From Hemicentrotus pulcherrimus (lineage: Eukaryota > Echinodermata > Echinoidea > Camarodonta > Strongylocentrotidae), in contig BEXV01001806.1 of assembly GCA_003118195.1 (NCBI GenBank), positions 11,329 to 36,803 on the forward strand: 25,475 bases of DNA, in the 5' to 3' direction. The stretch's first letter is position 1; each line of letters starts with the position of its first letter. Positions 9,600-20,596 of this stretch are shown here, one piece after another. A program made the translations under genes and the position numbers. A model generated the notes under the pieces. It was not told the origin of the DNA. It saw only the letters and a program-made list of their open reading frames with translations, and searched no databases.

Positions 9600-11258
9600 A
9601 GGCATCATACATTTACCTCTGTTATCTTGCGTAAGGCTTGTCAACACGCCAATACCACAACCCCCGTGTATATGTTTTCATCCACCTCGGGCTCATGCGT
9701 GCCTCGGTTTCATGTGTTTCAACATAACACGTTTTTACCCTTTCATTCGAATGTTTCATGTTGAATTATTTTCACGTTGGGATCTGTTACCAAGCTCCTA
9801 CGTATGTAAAAACGAGAAGATATTGATATCAGTTTTTCATCTCTAGTGCAACTAGGTGTTGTGGAATATGATACGATGTCATTCTTTTGGTGACCATGTC
9901 ATCATGTTGATTGATCAGTTACTGGTAATTTTAATAAACTACAATGAAGAAAGTAATGGGAATGGATGAATGCACGGGAGAAGGAATTGTATTTTTGGCA
10001 AGTATTATAATAAAAGGCAGATTTATCTCGAATACAAAAATTAAAAATTTATAAGTAACCACGACAATAATAGAAGACAGATCGTCATAATAATTATTCA
10101 GTCAGAGTGATATTGAAATTAGGCGATTCTGAATAAATTGCATTGTATGCCAGTAATATTATATAAGTTGTCATTATTATAATCAATATTGCATTCATAA
10201 ACTTAAATAGTCAGGAAGAATTGAGATATTTTCATTATCGTTCTCCATCTTCCAACTGTACAGATATTTCCACCAGTTCTCCGCGGCTCTGAAAACTTAA
10301 TTCTTTGCGTTCTAAAGGTGTATAACATATATCATGTGTGCCTGTACTGATAAACAAGTGGTAACATATAGAAAATGGTAACATCGACAGGAAAGAAATT
10401 CACAGACTTCTTATTTTGGACCAAATCCGGATACTTATAGGACTTAGTCTCGCTCCGATTCGGACCAACGACCTCTAGGACAATATGGCTAGCCTTCATG
10501 AGGAAGACAAGGGAAAGAACGAAGAACTTTAAAGGACATCCTTTTGTCATGTTACATGCGGCTTAAACTAAAGAACTTTCAAAATCGCATGAACTGTTTA
10601 AACACTCGTTGAAATTTCATAAAGAAAATATCGAGAAACGCTAACAACAATTTGAATTTAAAACCACAAGAAGTAAAGAAGAAGGGTAGACCGAGAGTAG
10701 AATATGCCAGGAAGTAAAAAAGGAAAAAGAGTGAATTTTCGTTTTCGTTTTCTTTTTTTCTTTTGTTTTTGTTTTCTTTTTTAAAGATTCATGGGGCGAA
10801 TGAAAGAGAGAAATAGAAAAATGTGACGTTTAAAGAGAATGAAGAAAGTGCAGAAAGAAAAGGAAAGTGAAAAATTATAAGACAAATTGGTTAAGTATAT
10901 AAGCCAACTTTAAAATAACGATAAGAACTGACAAAGCAACCAAGTTGCGGGGACATGTCAACTCGGAATTGTGACTTTTCTGTGCTAATGTAAGCATAAC
11001 CTGTGTCTATGTCAGGATTATAGTTATGCTTATCCTCTTAAGGGACATCTCTGACGGATGAAGAATACTTTTTTTTCGAAAGTGGGGGAGCTTTAGATGT
11101 CCTGACCATATGCCCCTCCCCTATTCATTGCTATAGATCGTTCAGAGATGACCACCCTCTCTTTCTGAATCACTGTTATCTTACACATTCTATGTTATTC
11201 TTTCACTTATACCCCTTTCTTTCCCGCCCTATTCTCTCTTGCCACTATTATCTCCCCC
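9600..11258. other. Intronic DNA, nothing recognised
   Basis: AT-rich, with adjacent purine-rich (about 10660-10735), T-rich (10737-10782) and purine-rich (10795-10875) blocks that could base-pair locally. No exon recognised on either strand. Confidence 0.5.
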
Positions 11259-11285
11259 TTCTCTCTCTCTCTCTCTCTCTCTCTT
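11259..11285. repeat. (CT)n microsatellite
   Basis: CT dinucleotides with pyrimidine-rich flanks. Confidence 0.95.
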
Positions 11286-12224
11286 TATCACTCTCACTCC
11301 CATTCTCTAACCCATCCCATACCCTCTCTGTTTTGGATCATGTTGCGATCGAATTAATTCATGTCGGTCTTCTCCTTCTTCCTTGTGTTTTTTCTTCCCG
11401 GATCATTTTCGAGGTCACTCACTCTCTTATTTTATAATTGATCCTCAAGCTTTGCCATCTTCCTTTCTCTCTCCGTCTCTCGTCAGAATGCATAAGTAAA
11501 ATGATAATCGGATTTTCCCGCCTGCCTATCGGGGAGGTGACAGTGATTCCCTCCGGTTCTATCAGGATATCTATAGATTTTGTTTTACCCGAATGTTGAA
11601 TGTTGACTTTCGGCGTTTTTTTTTTCTTCTTCATTGGCGGTTCTCAAAGGAGTTGAAGGAGTTAAAATTAAATGGAATGGCCGATATATCGCTGGAGAAT
11701 GGAGTTGAGGGATTACCATTTCAACAAGCCCATTCACATTAAAGAGGAAATGGGTTTAACCCTATTGTTTGTGTTTATGTGCTCGGCAATTATCACTTCT
11801 AAATATTTCCTGAAATCCACATTGTAAAGATATGACAGGAGTTACAAGAGCACAGGCAAATTAATATGAGGTCATTTATAATAATGTCCACACAGTCACG
11901 TGGTCGTCTGTTGTGATCTGAACTGTCTTCTTTTCTCCTTTTATTTTATTAAAGCCCAACTGTCCTACTTGTAGCTACTAGCTCCCTCTATAAAGAAAAC
12001 TTCCACAATCGGTGCCTGCTGGTCCCCCATGATCCTCTTTTTCTTCTTATATTTAAGTTGAGAGCTGAGTTAATGAGATAGCCACCTGACAATGACCTCG
12101 CTGTGTGGTCTAATCTCTTCTGGCCCAGTAGTATTGACGGTCTTTAATATATAATATTATAGTATATACGTAGTTATATGTCTATTTATCTATTTAGAGA
12201 AAACACTTTGGAGACAGCGTAGAA
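11286..12224. other. Intronic DNA, nothing recognised
   Basis: No exon, RNA gene or repeat family recognised. Confidence 0.5.
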
Positions 12225-12445
12225 TTGAGTTTACCCAGGGTAGCCGCATCACTTCCAATATGGATCTTCCTGCAGGCCTGCAATTTTCACTACCCTAGCA
12301 ATTGCAAGGTACCCATTTACACCTGGGTGAAGAGTGGCAAATGTGGATGAAGGATGTTAGTGCCGGGTTGGTATTCGCACCCTCAACCCGTGGAATGAGA
12401 GTCGAGCGAATGAGCCGAAATACTTATATACCACGACTTTATCAC
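12225..12445 (-). mobile_element. tRNA-derived SINE-like fragment, degenerate
   Basis: Read on the minus strand, about 12420-12365 looks like a decayed tRNA head. It has GGCTCATTCGCTCGACTC (A-box-like), an anticodon-arm-like CTCATTCCA, and GGGTGCGAATACC resembling the pol III B box. The body then continues as ATCCACATTTGCCACTCTTC and ACCCAGGTGTAAATGGGTAC. I recall that last pattern from a tRNA-derived SINE family widespread in marine invertebrates. The A box is mutated and no clean poly(A) tail or target duplication is visible, so this is probably an old copy. A plus-strand ORF starting at 12302 overlaps it and is not a gene. Confidence 0.6.
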
Positions 12446-13055
12446 ATCTCGTATGAGTATCGCACTTTAATGAAGCAGTGCATGAGCTATAATCTGATCT
12501 TCACCTCCACCCCCTCGATCAGCTTACCCCCATTATGTCCCCGCCTCCCTTCATGTGAATCCCTGATCTCCATCCAAGGCCTGACTTTCCATAATTTAGC
12601 ACCCTCTGTCAATGTCAAACTATTCAACACGCTCCTTGGTGAGCTCTTTCCCTATTTTAATCACATTATTATATTCACCACTGAAGCTAACGGTTGTTGT
12701 CCCCCTCCGACTGATCGCTTTTCAGTCAAAGAGCTTTGTGTATTACACTGAGAGAAAAGTTAATGTGTCTAAGTCGAGTTACATGTTGTTTGTATACACT
12801 ACAGTATCTACATTGTGTTGACTATATTTTTAGGCACATACAACATTTCATTGTATATTGAAATACCGGTATCACATTCCAAATGTATCTGCATTCTTTA
12901 ATATTTCTATCTTAACCATTTTGATTGAAAATTTGAAAACGCCATCGGCGTTCGGGGACAATTCATTGCTGATGAGTTGTTCTGTTAACGTCGAGTTTGT
13001 ATCCTATGTTGCTAATTGGTGCGTATTTCAGTATTATGATTATATGAAGAGCTTG
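12446..13055. other. Intronic DNA, nothing recognised
   Basis: A C-rich stretch at 12500-12560 and AT-rich remainder. No exon recognised. Confidence 0.5.
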
Positions 13056-13857
13056 ATTCCAAAAGGAGCTAAATCTATATTTTGTCAAAATGGAGTTATT
13101 TGTCTTAAAATAATGATTTTCTACATGGGGACAAAATGCACCATATAAACTTCGAAAATTTTACCAGGAAGTATGAAAAAAATTAGGTGCAATAATTATC
13201 ATGTTTCATTCCAAATGGAGCTAAATCAAAATCGGTTTTACTCCAAAAGGAGCTAAATCCACTGTGAGTAAATCACCTTTTTTGTCCTCCACTTTCCCTT
13301 TAACAATGTACCTTCATGATGTTATATACGTTAAAGGTGTCGCCCTGGACCAATAATATATGATAAGAAAAAGAATCTACCTATGAAAAAGAATCTCTAT
13401 AAGAAAAAAGTTACTAAATTATTAGATTGTGTGGATTTAGCTCCTTTTGGAATGAAACATGGATTTAGCTCCTTTTGGAATGAAAATGTGATATGTTGTC
13501 TACTTTCTTTTCAAAATGTTTTTTTAGTTGTGATTTCATTATTATTATTTAAAAGGAAAGGTTTGCTAGTAAATTTTAATAAATTTCAGTGACTTTATTA
13601 AGAAAATATGAAATTTTCCAGGTACAATATCATGTTTCATTCCAAAAGGAGCTAAATCCACGAAAACAAAAATTCTAAAAATTTAGTAAAAATCAGGAAA
13701 AACTGATAGATTTTTTCTTATCATATATTATTGGTCAAGGGTGACACCTTTAAAATATATAACAACATTAAGATCCATGGCTAAAAGGAAAATGGAGCAA
13801 TTAAAAAAAGTCGATTTACTCAGAAGTACCAAAAGTGGACTTAGCTCCTTTTGGAAT
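13056..13857. repeat. Cluster of seven 20-mers, both strands, with flanking inverted arms
   Basis: The 20-mer ATTCCAAAAGGAGCTAAATC occurs on the plus strand at 13056-13075, 13208-13227 (one change), 13240-13259 (one change) and 13639-13658. It occurs on the minus strand at 13434-13453, 13462-13481 and 13838-13857 (one change). Four copies are exact. Several share an extended upstream context like CATGTTTC and a downstream CCA. Around them, 13240-13378 and 13702-13857 form long imperfect inverted arms that share ACCAATAATATATGATAAGA. No protein is encoded. It may be a composite foldback repeat, a segment of a larger transposon, or a binding-site cluster; the sequence alone does not decide. Confidence 0.85.
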
Positions 13858-14283
13858 GAAACTCTTCATATGTACCATATATTTCATGATTGTAATCAAC
13901 TGACATTACTTTGTTGTTTATCCATTTCATAGACTTAGATGCAATATAGAACACGTTCGAATGTTAGACCATTTAGCTTAATACAAACAACTCAATACTT
14001 TATTATGAAAGACATTTATGATTTGTTGATATTGTAAATGACATATTCACTTAATAGTCAAATCCCTTCTGTATCTAAATGTGTGAGGGTAATAAACACA
14101 AACCCTGCACCCAGTCTTTTACCCTAAAAGGAAATTGAGCAGGTTGGTATTGATCCAACCATTCAAGCTCCTGATCGATACCCATTGGGTCTTTTCTGCT
14201 TATTAATTAACAACCACTTGTCATGTTTCCACAAACACCGATACTATAATACCACAATCCATTAACAGCGCGGAGTAATGCCT
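13858..14283. other. Intronic DNA, nothing certain
   Basis: AT-rich. A short stretch at 14140-14190 with GGTTGGTATTGATCCAACC is a hairpin-like, faintly tRNA-like segment, too weak to call. Confidence 0.45.
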
Positions 14284-14540
14284 CAGTCTCACCAAACGAC
14301 ATCGACCATCAAACCGACATAAGACCAAACAACTTATTATTATCCCTGAAAATCTAGTCACACCGCGTAACCAAATCCAAAACCGTGACAGATCGAGAAA
14401 AAAAATGACCCCTAATACTGCAGTCTCAACGCCAAACTTACTTCAAAACCGACTAAAGTCCAAACAAAATATTAACTCTGATACATCAGTCACACCTCCG
14501 AATCGACTCCAAACAGACCGATTCCTCGGCCATGCAGGGT
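14284..14540. repeat. Degenerate tandem repeat, period 66-70 bp, about four units
   Basis: Units begin at 14284, 14354, 14421 and 14487. Each opens with a variant of CAGTC(T/A)CAC and contains a (T/C)CCAAA-ACCGA-like core; units 1 and 3 also share ACCGAC then CCAAACAA. Sequence drift is substantial, so the array is old. An inverted relative lies at 14604-14655. Confidence 0.65.
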
Positions 14541-14603
14541 AATGTAATTTTCTGTTCGGGTTTGTGTCAGTCTCGTAATTTAGTACTGGGGTATAATGGC
14601 CAA

Positions 14604-14655
14604 GAACTGACCGATTTGGAATCGGTTTGCAGTCGGTTGGGGGCGATGTGGCTGA
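14604..14655 (-). repeat. Inverted copy of the 14284-14540 repeat unit
   Basis: On the minus strand this reads CAGCCACATCGCC, then CCGACTGCAAACCGATTCC, close to the fourth unit of the tandem array (CAGTCACACCTCC, ACAGACCGATTCC). With the array it could form a stem with a loop of roughly 70 bases. Confidence 0.6.
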
Positions 14656-15055
14656 GGTATGTGAGCCGGGTGAGTTTGCTTAAAGTGAATTGGTGAATGG
14701 AAGCTTTGAATGAAAGGGAAGTGTGTTTAATGGAAAGGAACAACCGTTAGGAAGCTAGATTTAGTTTGTGGTAAATGGAAAGAGATTATCGCATCGATTG
14801 GAGATTAGAAATGACGTGAGAAGTGAAATCTAAGTATAACTTCCATCGTCAAAATCAATGGCCAACATGGTGGCGTAGCGTATGTTCATGCATTGAAGGG
14901 CACTCTTGCCTTGAGGAGGGAGCGCCACCGATCTTAAAAATGTGTGAGAACAAGCTACGCCATAATTTAAGGGGAGGTGTGGGAGGGTCCTCTCGTCCAT
15001 CTTTCGTGTTGCCTTTCCTCTTACGATCTCCACTCCCCCTCCCATCTCTCCCTCT

Positions 15056-15080
15056 TTCTCTCTCTCTCTCTCTCTCTCTT
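15056..15080. repeat. (TC)n microsatellite
   Basis: TC dinucleotides followed by a pyrimidine-rich run ending TTTCAG at 15102, which mimics a splice acceptor. Confidence 0.95.
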
Positions 15081-15102
15081 TACCTCCTTCTCCCTCTTTC
15101 AG

Positions 15103-15348
15103 GGCACGTTCCCCAAAGGCCCTATAGCTTATAAGAGTGTAAGAATAAATAAAGTCAAGGTGATAACATCGACGACTCCGAAACGGCCAATTTTGGTGAT
15201 GAAACGGAGACGGAGCAGAAGAAACAAGATACTTTTTAACAAAGATGATATCTTGCAAAGAAGTGTGAAGATTTTGATGGTGGTTGATTTCTTTGCACGT
15301 CAGAGACAAGAAGTAGAGAAAGAACCTATACCTGGAGCACCAAACTAA
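15103..15348 (+). other. Open frame behind an acceptor-like site, uncertain
   Basis: After CTCCCTCTTTCAG (AG at 15101-15102) a frame stays open for 81 codons to a stop at 15346-15348. It is rich in Lys and Arg, including KRRRSRR, and has no low-complexity content after the acceptor. I recognise no domain. It could be an unannotated terminal exon, but the acceptor sits in a microsatellite-derived tract and an open frame of this length can arise by chance. Confidence 0.15.
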
Positions 15349-17113
15349 TACTACTCGAGACGATAAACGTTTAGAGGTACTTTCGTATACTTAGCCCTAC
15401 GGGGTGTTCGCTTTAAGTGTCGAAGCGATCTTGCTTGAGCCAAGACAGGTCTTTACTTCCTAATGAAAGTTAAGAGAAAATCAGTCTGCATTGAGGGCCC
15501 CACCAAACTCTTAGCCTCAAAACCTAGATGCCTACATAGCGAGGCGAGTGGATCGGGAATCGTATTCAGTTCGTCAGTAAAACTAGATGGAAAATGCACC
15601 TCAGAGAACGTTTCGATTCAAGACGGTAAAAGTACTGAACACATTGCACAACACTTTATGGGTTTGTGCTTCCACAGATTTTGGTTCTTTGTGAAACACC
15701 CCTCCCCCCGATGTTGTATACTCCGCCTTTGTCCAATCTCTATGTTCTCACCTGTCTTCCTTCGTGCATCGTCCATGTCCTTCTTTTGTCCTCTCGCCAC
15801 CCATCACAATAGGCTCTCGTCAAACACTGTCCGCTTATTGAAAGCCCCCTTTCCCTCTTAACCACCCTGCATGTCTTGCGATGCATTTCATTTACTGTAA
15901 ATTGGTGTTGTCTCATCCTTATTATCCTCATTCCACAGAGAGATAGTTCATTCGTGCCCCACCCTCACCCCGTTTTCTCATCAAACAATGTCATATTATT
16001 CCCCTCTCCGTAGCATACTCGTTCGATTCTCTCTTAACCACTCTAAAAATACACTTTCTTTCTCGTCATCCTCTTCCTCCTCCTCGGCAACATAATTATA
16101 CGATGTCACCATGTCCATCTCACTCCTTTCTCTTAGACATAACTCTTTCTTCTTTTACACGCCCCTACATTCAACCCACATCCTCCCCTTAACCACCCCA
16201 TCCACCTGGGAGCCTTCCCTTCTTCATTCACGACCCTTGTATGTACAGCGGCTCAGCTGCCAACATGGCACCCTAGCTCCCCATCGCCTGCATTATCCAC
16301 ACGAATCACACACACCCCCAAAGCTCTGAAGACGTCTGAAGCATCTTAATGATACAAATCCATATTTCAGAACGGAGGTGCCATCTCCCTCCGAAAGATG
16401 CGGATAATACCAGTCTGCTGGGAGACGATGCCGGTAGCGGAGGACACCGCTCCATGTCCTCAAAAGAGTTCCTCTACATTTTAGGGGGTTAATCAAGTTA
16501 ACCCTTGAGTTGGGATGGGGTTTTAGCAAGGTAAACTCGGCTGAGATCCCTGCGGGGGAGCTGGAAGCAACACCGCTGTTCGTGGCGCGATCGAGATTTC
16601 ACTGACAAGCTCAATTCATGACAAATCAAATAGTAACATTATTAGCTACATTCATAGGGCTCCTATCTCACTTCTCCCGCCATCCTCCCTCTATCTTTCC
16701 CTGTTTCTGTTATATTTTTTAGTGCTTTTCCAAATCTCCTGCTGTCTCTAGCTGTCTATCCACTAAAATACTGTCTTTCGAAAGACTGTGTCCCTCGTTC
16801 TGTCTCCTTTCTGTCACCGAGTCTGCCTCCGTCTGTCTATCTATCTATATCTGTCCCCATCTCCATCCCTATCTCGCTCTATCTTTCTTGTAATGCTTCC
16901 GTACTCATTTAAAAGATTCCATTCCTGTAGGGACTCTAAAATGTGTGATCTCGAGATCTCTCGTTTCACCCGTTTGAATGTTCAACAGCGTCTTGTGTCA
17001 AACGGTAGCAGCACTTTGATATGGAAAGATATCGTAATGTGACATTCTAATAATCTCCTTTCCTCATTGATACTGAATATCCATTTATTTCTTGCCCCTC
17101 CCCTTCTCCTTCC
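15349..17113. other. Intronic DNA, pyrimidine-biased after about 15990
   Basis: No gene recognised. An ORF from 15463 (132 codons) has no recognisable domain. 16230-16570 is relatively GC-rich and not assigned. From about 15990 onwards the plus strand is dominated by C and T. Confidence 0.45.
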
Positions 17114-17114
17114 C

Positions 17115-17145
<31 letters not shown>

Positions 17146-17192
17146 CCTCCCTCCCTCTCTCTCTCTCTCTCTCCCTCCCTCCCTCTCTCTTT
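17114..17192. repeat. (CT)n / (CCCT)n compound microsatellite
   Basis: Alternating CT and CCCT blocks over about 79 bases. The Ser-Leu-Pro-rich ORFs that span it are artefacts. Confidence 0.95.
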
Positions 17193-20100
17193 CTCTTTAT
17201 TGCTCTTCATGAAAAATATTACATCCATGTTGTTTGTGTGTCTAATTATCTATTACCTTTTTTCTCTGTTAGCCTCCACTATATTTCTTCGAGGTATTTC
17301 TTTTTCCTTCCAATACTCTGCGTTTGTCTTAGCATCTAGTAAAATAATCACGGATATCTACACTCCTGATGCATCCCTTTCCTTCATCTTATATCTTTAT
17401 TTAATTCCTGAATTTCACATCTATGTTTATTTTCTTTTTTAGTTATTTAAATTCATTCTATCCAAACAACTTCGTTTTCCTCTTTCTCTCCCGTCCAATG
17501 TTGAGTATTTTCACGATTGTCTTCACATATATCTCTTCCTCTGTCTTCATCTCATTCAGCCTTAGTATTCCCAACCCTCACGTCACGTTAATTCTCATCC
17601 TGGCATGTGACGCCTTTGACATCCAGTGTCACCCCTTCAGGATTAACCCGCGAGAAAGAAAGAAAAAACCAGAACATAACTGCGTTCTAAGATAGAAGAA
17701 GAAAAAAAAATGTTCTCACGCGAAATATCAATTTAAGGATTGTTATGTTTCGTGTCTGGGTTTGGCGCTGTGACGACACATGATGTGTTTTGCTGTGTTT
17801 GTTTTTTTATCTCTGCAATAATGTTGACATTTTATAGCGCTATGTGCCTTCTGGCACGTGGGAGAAACACTTTCGCGCAATCGAAGCTCCTGAATGACGA
17901 CGAGAGAGAGAGCTTTTTATACGGTGTTTTGGAGTGTAAGTAGGTCGACGCAAAGAGCTGATGGAAAACTTGAACGGGAACGCGGGGAGAAAAATCAATA
18001 TTTTTGCAAGTTTAGAAGAGCGTCCTCGTGGCTGTGAAGGCCGTGATTTAATGTGAATAGACGGTAACAAGACTAAGTGGATGTTTATAACATGCTTATG
18101 TTCATATAAGGGCAGCTTAAGACTAGACAAGAAATAACACGGTATAATTTGATTTTTATATTAATGATGAGTACCTAAACTAAAGCAAACGCTGTGGGCA
18201 CAGAGATACGGTTAGCCCTAAAGCGTTGTCGAAACAAACGTAGAATTATTTCCATTTCCATTGCTATATTCATTTGATATAATATCATTCATGTGATTGT
18301 AGACTTTGACAATTTTATGTTTTCTGTTAATGATTGTTTAACTAATGAGATAAGTGCAATATACCTCTTCACAATCTTTGCCAACATAATAAAAACCTGG
18401 TTTTGACTTCGTTTGCACCACTACAGACAAAAAAGCTCGCTTTCTTGACCTAAATATAAAAAAATCTAGTTAACTGCAATGTTGGGGAAAATATGAAATG
18501 TATATACACGTACAACTGGATGAAATAGTAATGTTGCGGCATGTACATGTGCATAACTCAACAACCCATGAACACATGAGCAATCATTGTCGACATTAAA
18601 ATCAAATGCGAAGCGAAGGAGGCTCTGAATCCTCTTGTAACCAACCGACTTTCGTTGACACTTGAGCACAGATTCTTCCCGAGTTACAACACTTATTTTT
18701 TTCATAAGCCGACCCCAAGCTCATGGGTACGAAAATATGCCCCCTGAAACAAATGAGCTTCTTACGATGTGTTGACAAGTGGTGATGGGGAGACCAGAAG
18801 GAGGGGCGCCGCTTGTTCCATCGCGAATCGGGTGTAGGCCAAACAATGGGGTGTCGCTATAGCTTTATTAATGGAGGGGCGTCTTTCATCTATTTTTTTT
18901 TGCCGACATTCTTTTGCCAATAGAGAAGCAGCCCTAGCCAACAAACATGTTCAAGCCAATTGGAGTTGCCGATGAAATATTTTGAAAGGGGTGATGGTAT
19001 CATCTTTTGGCATAGAAGTTTGCCAACACAAGAAAATATATATATTTACATGTATATGCTAAAACCATGTGAATGGAAAATAATGTTTTCCGACAAGGGT
19101 TACGGAAATTACTAAGAACACAAACAAACGACAAGAAAAATGAAGAAAACGAAATTGAAAAATAAAAAGACATATATGATGCAAAGCAAAAATCCCCCAC
19201 CCAACTCAAACCTACAAACTTCAAAATAACCGACAGTTATGAATTTGGTAACATGTAATTTGGGTGTGTGTGTTATTGGAGAGGGGTGTCGTGCCCCCAC
19301 ACGCCCCTCCGGCGACGCCTCTCGAACAGGCGTAAGAAAACCATGTCCCACAGGTGTGATCAAACCCCACTGCAGGAGGGAAAGTCTTTACCAAACACTT
19401 CGATTAAATTGATATTGAACGATTAGATGGAGACATTACAATGATGCAACGTAAAATGAAAAAAGGAAATAGAAATAATTGTGAAGATAGAATATAGATT
19501 GTGGTATTCCCTGATGACACGGAAGGATTTTCGCGACGAACAAAAAAAGGATGTATTTACAATTTATTAAGATGGAGAGCTAACAGTCTGACTTATCACT
19601 CAAGTGAAGTGATTTTAGGTCAAATATTTTTGGGGTTATATTTTGGGGATTTGAAGAGAATTTTTGCTTTTTGTTCTCTCAGTCTCACGGTATGAGAAAT
19701 TCATGGTTAGGGAATTCCGTTTGGATAAAGATGGCTTTTGAGGAATAGGTTTTGATCGTAATCTTTTCCAATTAGCTGTTCGAATTCTGCACCCGTACAT
19801 TCGAGAAGAGTGATGAAACTAACGTGTCGATGTAGTTCTGATTTGAGGTGGCGATGCACGTGCAGAAATGTCTACGAGAAATATGATTGTGATGCGGTGT
19901 GTGTGGAGTGGTTAAGAAAAGAATTAATAAAGCAAATATTATTTGAATAACATATGAATGATGATGAGGTGGAATGTGGTCATTGTGATCATAGGCGTAT
20001 AGCCACTGGGCTCAATGGGCCATGCGCCTTTTTTGCCCGCTAAATATTCATCAACAGTACTACCCTACCCCTACCGAAGATGTTTGGAGGGGCTCTGGGA

Positions 20101-20596
20101 TGTCTGATCATGTCTCCTCTAATCTGTGCCGCCCCTCCCTCTGTTAAATAAGTCCGGCCACGCCAATGATAGTAATGATGGTGCTGATTATGATAATGAT
20201 ATTGACAATCACTGGAGGAGCTTTTCATGGATAGCTAATTAGTGAAATGCTAAAAAACAAGTATATTTTGTACTTTTAGTGGACGGTCTACTCCAGCATC
20301 AGGAAAGAAAGAAATAAAGATTGAAAGATTCAAATGAATATTTACGTATTGTTGACAACCTGTACACAAAGACCACCTGTTCCTTAAGACCACATTTCAT
20401 AATTTCTATTGGAAAGCATTTCCATTAGCATCCTGTATTAAAAGGAACTTGCGTTTAAAAACAACTTTCTTATAAATGCCGCATTTATCATTCTTAGACT
20501 GTCTTTATGCAATGTCTTATGCCTATTAAATTAATCTGCATTGGTAAAAAAAGATGAGTCGATTTTATAACAGTCCTTTCATTTCTCTTTTACCAG
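17193..20596. other. 3' part of intron 1, nothing recognised apart from a possible repeat
   Basis: No exon recognised before exon 2. About 20010-20165, with AGGCGTATAGCCACTGGGCT and a distal GGCCACGCC, resembles decayed dispersed repeats common in marine invertebrate genomes, but I cannot assign a family. The last 30 bases form a good polypyrimidine tract for exon 2. Confidence 0.45.

Larger units (their letters stand above)
4977..20596 (+). other. Intron 1 of the APCDD1-like gene (15.62 kb)
   Basis: It starts GTGAGT and ends TTTTACCAG, and both edges are phase 1. It holds nearly all the mobile-element and repeat features listed for this window. I recognise no other coding exon on either strand inside it. 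An internal acceptor-like site near 6788 and an open frame at 15103-15348 are discussed as findings. Confidence 0.65.

Noticed and set aside
12302..12751. 149-codon plus-strand ORF, one of the longest in the window
   Set aside because: Its first part is antisense to the SINE-like fragment, and the rest has no recognisable domain.
13061..13853. CArG boxes (SRF sites) inside the 20-mers
   Set aside because: The motif has CCAAAAGG with four A/T bases between CC and GG; a CArG box needs six.
14140..14190. Possible tRNA gene around GGTTGGTATTGATCCAACC
   Set aside because: It is a hairpin, but no cloverleaf with A and B boxes can be drawn.
14830..15309. 159-codon minus-strand ORF with an Arg-Glu-rich centre
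   Set aside because: The centre is the (TC)n microsatellite read on the other strand; the flanks show no domain.
15463..15861. 132-codon plus-strand ORF
   Set aside because: The first half is not low-complexity, but I recognise no domain and see no exon structure or promoter; the second half is pyrimidine-biased background.
16293..16529. 78-codon minus-strand ORF in a GC-richer patch
   Set aside because: No recognisable motif and no supporting splice sites. The patch is left unassigned.
17067..17442. Overlapping Ser-Leu-Pro-rich ORFs
   Set aside because: Produced by the compound CT/CCCT microsatellite.
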